Part shown: positions 1-6,400 of the stretch, piece by piece | Layout of the letters: every line of letters starts with the position of its first letter | How positions within the stretch are numbered: the stretch's first letter is position 1 | Origin: Spirochaetaceae bacterium | Lineage (GTDB): Bacteria > Spirochaetota > Spirochaetia > Treponematales > Breznakiellaceae | Assembly: GCA_031280455.1 (NCBI GenBank) | Contig: JAITGR010000240.1 | Location: forward strand, 1-8,321 | DNA: 8,321 bases | Reading direction: 5' to 3' | The notes under the pieces: generated by a model | The model's input: only the letters and a program-made list of their open reading frames with translations | Databases searched by the model: none | What the model was told of the DNA's origin: nothing | Program-made: the position numbers and the translations under genes

Positions 1-16
1 GAAACGGCGGGGGCGT

Positions 17-37
17 TGCGGGGGCGGAGCCCCCGCA
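17..37. repeat. Perfect GC-rich hairpin, 9-bp arms
   Basis: TGCGGGGGC (17-25) pairs exactly with GCCCCCGCA (29-37) around the three-base loop GGA. It may be a transcription terminator of a gene left of the window or a copy of a dispersed palindromic repeat. No T-run follows it, so a classic Rho-independent terminator is not shown. Confidence 0.7.
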
Positions 38-80
38 CGGGGGGTAGCGTAAGCAATGCCGCTTTAGCGTCAATGCTTTA

Positions 81-103
81 GGAGTTTTGCTCCGCAAAAC
101 TCC
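81..103. repeat. Perfect hairpin, 10-bp arms
   Basis: GGAGTTTTGC (81-90) pairs exactly with GCAAAACTCC (94-103) around the loop TCC. It has the same architecture as the hairpin at 17-37 (perfect arms, three-base loop), so the two may belong to one intergenic repeat family. The function is unknown. Confidence 0.7.
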
Positions 104-130
104 ACACCGTTTGCGGCAATGCTGGAGCGA

Positions 131-145
131 GGGGGGCGTCCCCCC
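131..145. repeat. Short G6/C6 hairpin
   Basis: GGGGGG (131-136) and CCCCCC (140-145) flank the loop CGT. It is the third three-base-loop hairpin within 130 bp. It is short and of simple composition, so it is less secure on its own than the two before it. Confidence 0.55.
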
Positions 146-454
146 ACCTGATTTGGTATGTTGTTGACATTGCCATCCATTCGGGTGGCGTTGCGCTCGT
201 CCTGCGCCCTCTTGCAAAAAAAAACGAAAAACGCTATTGTTCAAGAGTTTTATTCTGTGATCAGTGGGTATAACTCCGCTTGCGGAATGACATAGCGTAA
301 TGCCGGAACGCGACGTAGCTGCGCGGGCAACATAGGGCAATGCGGATTAGCGTCAAGTTAATCAGGGTTGCCCTAAAAAATCCTTTTCAGCGAAACTTGT
401 AGTGCCTTTGGGCGGCAACAACGCAGCTGAATGAATTTTTAAGGATGGTGCATA

Positions 455-1006
455 ATGACGAATGACGAAATTGTTACAAACTTTGACGCCGAAAAAGATG
501 ACAGCCTCAAAATTGACCTTAAACGGATAGAAGGCGTAAACAACGGCCTCGTTTTGATTTTAACAGGCTACATCGACACTTATAACTCGAATTCGTTTCA
601 AAAACGTGTTCAGAAGGCTATCGAGACTGGATTTACCAATCTGGCTTTTGACTGTAAGGCTTTGAACTATGTCTCTTCAACGGGAATTGGGTCTTTTACG
701 ACGTTTCTAAAAACCCTCAAGTCCGCCCGCGGCGACCTGGTGTTGTTCGAGGTTCAGCCAAAAGTGCTGGAAGTTTTTCAGCTTTTGGGTTTTTCGACCT
801 TTTTTAACATTAAGGATAACATTGCGGACGCGGAAGCGTTCTTTAAGCGCGGCGGTGACGATGGTGCCAACATGCTGTTCCCGCAGATTTTCGACTGCCC
901 GATTTGCGCGAAAAAGCTCAAAGCGCTTAAAGCGGGCCGGTTCCGGTGTTCCAACTGTAAAACAATTCTGGCAGTTGACGAAACCGGCCATGTTTTCCTG
1001 GGGTAA
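455..1006 (+). CDS. STAS-domain (anti-sigma antagonist-like) protein with C-terminal zinc ribbon
   Basis: The protein has 183 residues. Residues about 15-130 have the STAS fold pattern of anti-anti-sigma factors: a beta strand around LVLILTGYID (32-41), a helix, then FDCKALNYVSSTGIGSF (65-81). This last stretch aligns with the SpoIIAA phosphorylation segment, placing Ser75 at the phosphorylatable serine. The C-terminal part has two CxxC pairs, Cys148/Cys151 and Cys165/Cys168, typical of a small zinc ribbon. STAS proteins usually act in the cytoplasm by binding an anti-sigma kinase or a signalling partner. The partner is not visible here. The start is supported by AAGGA at 441-445, nine bases before the ATG. 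The stop lies three bases before the pspA-like gene, so the two are almost certainly co-transcribed. STAS assignment is firm, and a role in sigma-factor control is inferred. Confidence 0.9.
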   Translation: MTNDEIVTNFDAEKDDSLKIDLKRIEGVNNGLVLILTGYIDTYNSNSFQKRVQKAIETGFTNLAFDCKALNYVSSTGIGSFTTFLKTLKSARGDLVLFEVQPKVLEVFQLLGFSTFFNIKDNIADAEAFFKRGGDDGANMLFPQIFDCPICAKKLKALKAGRFRCSNCKTILAVDETGHVFLG

Positions 1007-1009
1007 ACT

Positions 1010-1738
1010 ATGGGTATGTTTTCCAGATTAAAAACGGTTATTTCGTCCCATATTAACGCCTGGATTAGCAAGGCCGAAAAGCCTGAAAAAATGCTGAACC
1101 AGTTGATTCTCGACATGAACGAGCAGCTTATCGAGTCCAAGAAGGCGGTGGCGCAGGCTATCGCGGACGAGAAAAAGCTGGAGCGCGAAACGGCTAACCA
1201 AAAGGCGCTCGCCCAGGAGTGGGAGCGCAAGGCCATGCTGGCTGTCGAGGCGGGCAAGGACGACCTGGCGCGGGAAGCGTTGCTGCGTAAGCAGGACTAC
1301 GAAAACACCGCCGCCGAGTACGAAAAACAGCATCTGGCGCAGAAAGACGCGGTAGAAAAACTGAAGAGCGCGCTCAGAGAGCTTCAAACAAAGATAGACG
1401 AGGCGCAGCGCAAGAAAAACCTGCTCATCGCGCGCGCCAAACGGGCGGAGGCGCAGCAGAAAATTCAGGATACCATGAGCGGCATGGCCGGCGGCGGCAA
1501 GGCGTCGTTTGACACGTTTGACCGCATGGCGCGCAAGGTTGACGAGTTGGAGGCGCACGCGGAGGCATCCAAAGAGCTTGCCGATTTTAGCGCGGACAGC
1601 GATTTAGAAAAACAGTTTGCCCAGCTAGAAAAATCGGATTCCAGCGCCGACGCTATGCTTTTGGAATTAAAGCAGAAAATGGGCGCGCTGCCGTCTCCGG
1701 CGGGGGCAGCCGGCGCGCTGCCGGACAAAACAACGTAA
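1010..1738 (+). CDS. pspA: PspA/IM30 family membrane-stress protein
   Basis: The protein has 242 residues, close to the usual family length, and is almost wholly charged coiled-coil helix. Residues 1-20 (MGMFSRLKTVISSHINAWIS) form an amphipathic N-terminal helix of the kind that binds membranes in PspA and Vipp1. The conserved turn and first long helix follow as AEKPEKMLNQLILDMNEQL (22-40). Residues around DLAREAL (85-91) match another conserved family stretch. The tail from about 222 is rich in Gly, Ala and Pro and looks disordered. PspA-family proteins assemble on the inner membrane face and protect its integrity under stress. The start codon is three bases after the STAS stop. The only ribosome-binding signal is weak (GGGG at 1000-1003), which suggests translational coupling. 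Met3 (1016) is a possible alternative start. No PspB/C/F genes are in the window. Confidence 0.92.
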   Translation: MGMFSRLKTVISSHINAWISKAEKPEKMLNQLILDMNEQLIESKKAVAQAIADEKKLERETANQKALAQEWERKAMLAVEAGKDDLAREALLRKQDYENTAAEYEKQHLAQKDAVEKLKSALRELQTKIDEAQRKKNLLIARAKRAEAQQKIQDTMSGMAGGGKASFDTFDRMARKVDELEAHAEASKELADFSADSDLEKQFAQLEKSDSSADAMLLELKQKMGALPSPAGAAGALPDKTT

Positions 1739-1791
1739 CGTGTGCGGTGTGCGCCATCTGCGGGCGCTGTCCGCAGGCAAACCGGCACACG
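1739..1791 (+). other. Stem-loop between pspA and fba
   Basis: The sequence right after the pspA stop can fold into an interrupted stem. CGTGTGC (1739-1745) pairs with GCACACG (1785-1791). GGT (1746-1748) pairs with ACC (1781-1783), with one bulged G. After an internal loop, CTGCGG (1758-1763) pairs with CCGCAG (1771-1776) around seven bases. No T-run follows, so it may attenuate, process or partly terminate the upstream transcript rather than end it cleanly. The AT-rich stretch after it leads directly into the fba ribosome-binding site. Confidence 0.5.
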
Positions 1792-1822
1792 CCACAATCG
1801 TATATTATAGAGGAGATTTGCT

Positions 1823-2821
1823 ATGACATCGTATAAAGAATTAGGTTTGGTAAACACAAAGGACATGTTTGCCAAGGCGGTAAGCGGCGGGTACGCCATT
1901 CCGGCGTACAACTTCAACAATCTGGAACAGCTTCAGGCTATTATCCAGGCGTGTGTTGAAACAAAATCGCCGGTAATTTTGCAGGTTTCGTCCGGCGCGC
2001 GCAAGTACGCCAACCAGAACCTGCTCAAAAACATGGCCAGGGGCGCTGTGGAGTACGCGCACGAGCTTGGCTGCGACATTCCGGTTGTGCTGCACCTTGA
2101 CCACGGCGATTCGTTTGAGCTGTGCAAGGACTGCATCGAAACGGGTTTTTCGTCGGTTATGATTGACGGTTCGCATTTGTCGTACGAGGAAAATGTCGCG
2201 CTTACCAAAAAGGTCTGCGATTTTGCCCACGCGCAAAAAGACTACGTTACTGTTGAAGGCGAACTCGGCGTGCTTGCCGGCGTGGAGGACGACGTGGTTG
2301 CCGAAAAGTCCCACTACACGCAGCCGGAAGAAGTCATCGACTTTGTTGGTAAGACCAAGGTCGATTCGCTGGCGATTTCGATTGGCACAAGCCACGGGCG
2401 CACCAAGTTTAAGCCTGACCAATGCACACGGAACGCCGACGGGGTGCTTATTCCGCCGCCGCTGCGCTTTGACATTCTGGACGAAATTATGAAGAAAATC
2501 CCCGGCTTCCCGATTGTGTTGCACGGGTCGTCTTCGGTGCCTGTTGAATACGTGAAAATTATCGAAAAGTTCGGCGGCACCCTGCCCGATTCGGTCGGCA
2601 TCCCCGAGGAGCAGCTGCGGCAGGCGGCCAAAAGCGCGGTCTGCAAGATAAACATTGACAGCGACGGCCGCCTGGCAATGACGGCGCTCATTCGCAAGGT
2701 GCTGGCGGAAAACCCCGGCGAGTTTGACCCGCGCAAGTACCTGGGGCCCGCCCGCGATGAGCTTAAAAAGATGTACGCCGCCAAAAACAAAAACGTGCTG
2801 GGTTCAGCCGGCCACGCCTGA
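1823..2821 (+). CDS. fba: Class II fructose-bisphosphate aldolase
   Basis: The enzyme of 332 residues cleaves fructose 1,6-bisphosphate to dihydroxyacetone phosphate and glyceraldehyde 3-phosphate, with a divalent metal, in cytoplasmic glycolysis and gluconeogenesis. The class II signature is clear: HLDHGDSFELCKDCIETGFS (91-110) carries the catalytic Asp93 and metal ligand His94. VEGELGVLAG (144-153) is the second signature. His191 in GTSHG and His234 in LHGSSS are the other expected metal ligands. KINIDSDGR (275-283) is the substrate phosphate/hydroxyl-binding segment. The length and pattern fit the aldolases of treponemes. The start is fixed by AGGAG at 1811-1815, seven bases before the ATG. 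The gene follows pspA by 84 bp, and the stem-loop between them leaves open whether it shares that transcript. It ends in the palindrome array at 2838-2994. Nothing looks damaged. Confidence 0.96.
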   Translation: MTSYKELGLVNTKDMFAKAVSGGYAIPAYNFNNLEQLQAIIQACVETKSPVILQVSSGARKYANQNLLKNMARGAVEYAHELGCDIPVVLHLDHGDSFELCKDCIETGFSSVMIDGSHLSYEENVALTKKVCDFAHAQKDYVTVEGELGVLAGVEDDVVAEKSHYTQPEEVIDFVGKTKVDSLAISIGTSHGRTKFKPDQCTRNADGVLIPPPLRFDILDEIMKKIPGFPIVLHGSSSVPVEYVKIIEKFGGTLPDSVGIPEEQLRQAAKSAVCKINIDSDGRLAMTALIRKVLAENPGEFDPRKYLGPARDELKKMYAAKNKNVLGSAGHA

Positions 2822-2837
2822 TACCCCTGCCGGAGCG

Positions 2838-2865
2838 CCCCCCAAAAACAGCCGTTTTTGGGGGG
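2838..2865 (+). terminator. Strong hairpin after fba, probable terminator
   Basis: CCCCCCAAAAAC (2838-2849) pairs perfectly with GTTTTTGGGGGG (2854-2865) around the loop AGCC, beginning 17 bp after the fba stop. Position and stability suggest a 3' end signal for fba. The following bases (GTTACTCAAATG) are not a T-run, so termination may be Rho-assisted or serve mainly to protect the RNA end. Confidence 0.6.
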
Positions 2866-2880
2866 GTTACTCAAATGAGC

Positions 2881-2908
2881 CTGTCCCAAAATTGCAATTT
2901 TGAGACAG
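2881..2908. repeat. Imperfect 28-bp palindrome
   Basis: CTGTC (2881-2885) pairs with GACAG (2904-2908). After one C/A mismatch, CAAAATT (2887-2893) pairs with AATTTTG (2896-2902). The left flank GAGCCTGTCCCAAAA is close to the arm of the palindrome at 2956-2994 (GAGCATGTCCCGAAAA), so the two are probably diverged copies of one element. Confidence 0.6.
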
Positions 2909-2924
2909 CAGCCTTGGTTTTGAG

Positions 2925-2954
2925 TGGAGAAACGGCTGTTAAGCCGTTTCTCCA
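2925..2954. repeat. Perfect hairpin, 13-bp arms
   Basis: TGGAGAAACGGCT (2925-2937) pairs exactly with AGCCGTTTCTCCA (2942-2954) around the loop GTTA. It is the third of four hairpins packed between two convergent transcription units. Its left arm is also complementary to the top of the first hairpin. Confidence 0.65.
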
Positions 2955-2955
2955 A

Positions 2956-2994
2956 GAGCATGTCCCGAAAACAACCGGTTTTCGGGACATGCTC
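2956..2994 (-). terminator. Hairpin with 17-bp perfect arms, probable terminator of the minus-strand unit
   Basis: GAGCATGTCCCGAAAAC (2956-2972) pairs exactly with GTTTTCGGGACATGCTC (2978-2994) around AACCG. The right arm overlaps the TGA stop of the aspartic-protease gene (2993-2995), so the hairpin lies at the very end of that mRNA. No T-run follows on either strand. It could stop transcription from both sides of this convergent junction. Confidence 0.6.
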
Positions 2995-3403
2995 AAATAA
3001 CGTATAACGCAAGGTTGCCGTGCGCACCTACAACTTCTTCGCGGGCAGGGTTTATCGTTAAATCCAGCCCTTCCAGCGGGATTGCGCCAAGAAGCGGCTC
3101 CCGTGCGTGGGGCAGGATGAGCGCCTCGCAAATGGTGTAGCGGTCTTTCCACCAGACTTCGAGGGGGCCGGCCGTCTTGCACACTGCCCTGGTGCCGTCG
3201 GCAAGTACGCCGCTTTTTTCACCCATGATGTCAAGACCGAGTTTACCGCGGATTTCATCGTTAATGACGAGCGTCCACGCGCCGGTATCCACCAGCGCCC
3301 GGACGGCTATCTGCCGCACGCCCGCTTTTTCAATAATGCCTGCTTTCGCGTTACTCACATCAGCGGCATTTTTTAAGACAATTTCTGTATGTACTAATGA
3401 CAT
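2993..3403 (-). CDS. Small clan AA (retropepsin-like) aspartic protease
   Basis: The protein has 136 residues. ALVDTGAWTLVINDEIRGKL (36-55) contains the D-T-G-A active-site motif (Asp39) with the usual hydrophobic lead-in. LLGAIPLEGLDL (104-115) is the second hallmark of the retropepsin fold, a hydrophobic stretch followed by Gly. One domain of this size would work as a dimer, as in retroviral proteases. There is no signal peptide or membrane segment, so it is probably cytoplasmic. The start is set by AGGAGG (3413-3408) four bases before the ATG, and that site abuts the palindrome at 3411-3452. The gene follows the large lipoprotein by 68 bp on the same strand and may be co-transcribed. The substrate is unknown. 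Small stand-alone proteases of this kind are widespread in bacteria and mostly uncharacterised. Confidence 0.85.
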   Translation of the reverse strand: MSLVHTEIVLKNAADVSNAKAGIIEKAGVRQIAVRALVDTGAWTLVINDEIRGKLGLDIMGEKSGVLADGTRAVCKTAGPLEVWWKDRYTICEALILPHAREPLLGAIPLEGLDLTINPAREEVVGAHGNLALYVI

Positions 3404-3410
3404 AGTTCCT

Positions 3411-3452
3411 CCTATCCTTTCTGTAAACGGTACCGTATACAGAAAGGATAGG
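3411..3452. promoter_or_regulatory. 42-bp near-perfect palindrome abutting the protease ribosome-binding site
   Basis: Twenty of 21 symmetric base pairs match about a centre at 3431/3432. The only mismatch is A3426/A3437, and the core is ACGGTACCGT. On the minus-strand RNA the foot of the hairpin includes the first three bases of the AGGAGG that drives the aspartic protease. The hairpin could therefore reduce access to that site. As DNA it could equally be an operator for a dimeric repressor. It also lies 19 bp after the lipoprotein stop and may act as an intercistronic barrier or partial terminator. Confidence 0.6.
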
Positions 3453-3471
3453 CAACACCGCGCGCAGGCGG

Positions 3472-6400
3472 CTATGGGTCAACGAGCTGGCCGTCCGTTG
3501 AGAGCGTTTGGCCGAAGAAGTTTGTCGTATCCAGGCCGATGTGGGTAAACACGCCATCGCCGCCGCTGTTATTGACCAACTGCGTCCCCGCCGTTTTAGT
3601 TACCGCGTTCTTAATTGCGATAGCGGTAGTGGCGGCGGTTGTGTAGCCGCCAAAACTGGCGTTCCCATACAGGAGGTCGCCAGAACTCACCTGGAAAGTG
3701 TTCCCGGTAGGATTTAGCGCCTCAGAAACGGTAATCTTCGCGCCGGCTGCCAGGTACACGCCGTCCCAGCCGGTCAGAGCCAGCGCCTTTACCCTGAACG
3801 TGCCGTTTGGTTCGAGGTAGACATCGTATTTCCCCGTACCCGCCTCCGCCACCGCGCCGTTCAGCGTGAGCAGGCCGCCATCTGCCACATAAATGTTGCC
3901 GTATGCGTTGTTGTCATTCCCGGAAACGGATGCCGGGTAGTTTATCGTCGCCGTCCCGCCGCTGGCTATGTACAGGCCACTTTTGCTTGTATTACCACCG
4001 CTATCCCGCGTGTTTTGGTATATCTTGCCGCCGTTCATGGTTAGTGTACCAAGATTGTGTATGTACACGCCTAGTCCATGGCCGGCGGCATCGCCTGATT
4101 CCCGTCCATTGTCTTCAATGGAACTATCCCCCTCCATAATGAGTTCGCCGCCGTTGATGTAGACGCCGCCGCCGTACACGTTGTAGCCGGCATTGCCGTG
4201 TATTTTTGTGGTGCCTTGCAGATAAAGCTTTCCTTGCTGGAGGAATACGCCGCCGCCTGTGCTGGAGCTTCCGCCGGTAATGACAACATCTTGCAGCTTT
4301 AAAACAGGCTGGCCTATTCCGCCACTAAAATGCAGAACGCCGCCGTCAAACGTGCTGCCCCCTTCAAGCGTTATGTTTTTTAGCAGAAGATTAACGTTGC
4401 CGCTTACTTTAAGCGCGCGGTAGGGATACTGACTTTTCAATTTGGCGCTGCTGGTTCCTTCTATGGTTATTAGTGTCTGGCCGGTGTCGGCAATGTAAAA
4501 AAGGCTTTTTTCGGTTTGACTGTTCGAGCCTATGCCCCCGCCCGCAATGGTTTCTTCCCGGGGGTTGCCGTTCCCGGGGTCTGTTAAGCCGCCCTCGTTA
4601 AACGTGCCCCCCAGCTCGCCTGCCACCTTCACCGTTTTTACGGTGCCGTGGGCGGCGGCTACCCGCACGGCGCGGTTCAGCGTCTTAAACGCGTCGTCCT
4701 CGCTGATGCCGGTGTTGTTGTCGTTACCGCCGGCTTTTACAAAAAAGGCGCTTGAAGCCGGCGTAAGCGCGGCATAATTGCAGAACATGCCGAGATTGTC
4801 TATGTACCAACAGCTGCCGTCCGGCGCGTCCTCCACGGCAAAGTAATTGTTGGTGTCGGTAGTCCCCGTCAGCGCCTGCGTTGAGCCGCTTACGAGGCCG
4901 CCGTAGCTGGCTGGCCGTATGACCGCCCGCGGCGACACCGTGCCGCTTACCGTGCTGGTAATCGTTTTGCCGGCGGCAAGCACGACAACGCCGTCTGAAA
5001 CTTTCGCGTCCACTCCGGCCATGGCAAAGGTGCCGCCGTTGACGGTTACCGTGCCGGCGTGCTCCCCGTTCAAGGTGTAGGTGCCGCCGCTTATGGCAAA
5101 CGCGCCGGTCAGCGTTTGGTCGGCGGCCATGCTCAACACGCCGCCTGTTACGGTAATGTTGGCAACGCTAATGCTGCTATTGAAGGCGTAGGCACCGCCG
5201 CTTACCGTTAGGCTGGTTACGGACTCGGGCATGGTTCCGGTATAGGTGCCGCCAGCCAGCGTTACGCTGGTCAGGGCAAGGTTAGTGCCAAATGTGGGGG
5301 TACCGCTTTGTATGGTTAGGCTGCCCGCGGATATGCCGTTTAATGTTTGGCTGGCGGCGCTGTCGTAGAAAAGGCCGCCGCTTACCGTCAGCGCCGGACT
5401 GTTACCTGCCGTTAAGCACTTCGCGTTGCCGCCGGCCACAAGTTCTTTGGCCGCGTATATGCCCGACGCGCCGGTTAGCTTTATGTTTTTAAAAGTAACA
5501 TTCGCGTTCCCGCTTAACTCCAGCGCGGTAAGGCCGCCGCCGTCAAAGCCGGAAGCATCGCCGATGCCTTCCAGCGTAACCTGCGCGTTGCCGCCTATGA
5601 AAAACGCGCTCGTCGTGCCGCTCGCGCCCGCTCCGGCGTTCTCCGCCTGCGTCAACACGCCCTTTATGTAGATAGTCGCCCCGGCGTGGGCTACGGCAAG
5701 CGCCTGGCTCAAGGTTAAAAAGGGCGCGCCTGTCGAAAGGCCGGTGTTGCCCGCCGCACCGCCGCCTGCCGCCGTGGCAACGTAGTACGCCGTCACCTGC
5801 GCAAGTTTTCCGTCATCATCAACCTGCCACATCTGGCTGTCTCCCGCCTTCTTGGTTACCGAAAAGCGCAGGTTGTAGTAGCCGGGCTCGCCGAGCGTTA
5901 CCTCTCCCTCCGCGGTCAGGACTGTCGTACCGGTCTGATAAAAATTATCCGCATCCCAGCTTGCCGCCGGCGCTATTTCAGCAACGCCGCCATGAGTGGG
6001 CGCGCTTATCAGCACAACGGTTTTGCCCTGTGGCAGGCGGACGGCGTTACCGGTAACACCAGTTGTTACCCGCGCGTCGTCGCCTATTTTGAAGTGAGCG
6101 TCCGCTTCATTCGCTATGTCCACGCCGCCGGCGCTTATTACGCCGCCTTCCATGGTAAACGTGCCCTTCTGTATGTCCACGCCGCCTGAAATTTCGCCGC
6201 CGGTCATGGCGGCCTCCGGCATGGCGGGGTCCGGGTACGAGTCCAGTTTGACGGCGACAGCCCCGCCTGTGGCGCGTATCAGGGCGCTTTCTTCCAGCGT
6301 AAATGTGCCGGCTGTTATGGCAACGGCGGTACGCCCGCTGCCCGCGGCGGCTATGCGTGCGCTGCCGCCGGCGGTGAGGGTGCCGTCCTCCACGAACACC

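Larger units (their letters stand above)
1..454. other. Repeat-rich intergenic region, no gene seen
   Basis: No reading frame of convincing length or composition was found here, and nothing folds like a tRNA. The region holds three short hairpins with three-base loops (17-37, 81-103, 131-145), a smaller one at 275-286 (TCCGC, TT, GCGGA), an A-run at about 216-224, and four copies of TAGCGTAA or TAGCGTCAA (45-52, 65-73, 293-300, 348-356) near copies of CAATGC. The next gene starts at 455 with AAGGA at 441-445. I could not place a promoter for it. The stretch most resembles degraded intergenic repeat DNA. Confidence 0.7.

Noticed and set aside
164..169. TTGACA, a perfect -35 consensus in the first intergenic region
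   Set aside because: No -10-like hexamer lies 16-18 bases downstream (around 186-193 the sequence is GC-rich), and the nearest gene is almost 300 bp away.
1801..1808. TATATTAT as a possible -10 for fba
   Set aside because: Initiation from it would begin within or after the AGGAG ribosome-binding site, and no -35 is visible at the right distance.
1841..2524. A 227-codon minus-strand frame within fba
   Set aside because: It is antisense to a clearly conserved enzyme gene, and its translation has no recognisable domain.
2838..2994. CRISPR array
   Set aside because: The units are palindromes of differing sequence and length without constant direct repeats or regular spacers, and no cas genes are nearby.
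3411..3452. Canonical Rho-independent terminator after the lipoprotein gene
   Set aside because: No T-run follows the palindrome on the minus strand. The bases after it are the protease ribosome-binding site and start codon.
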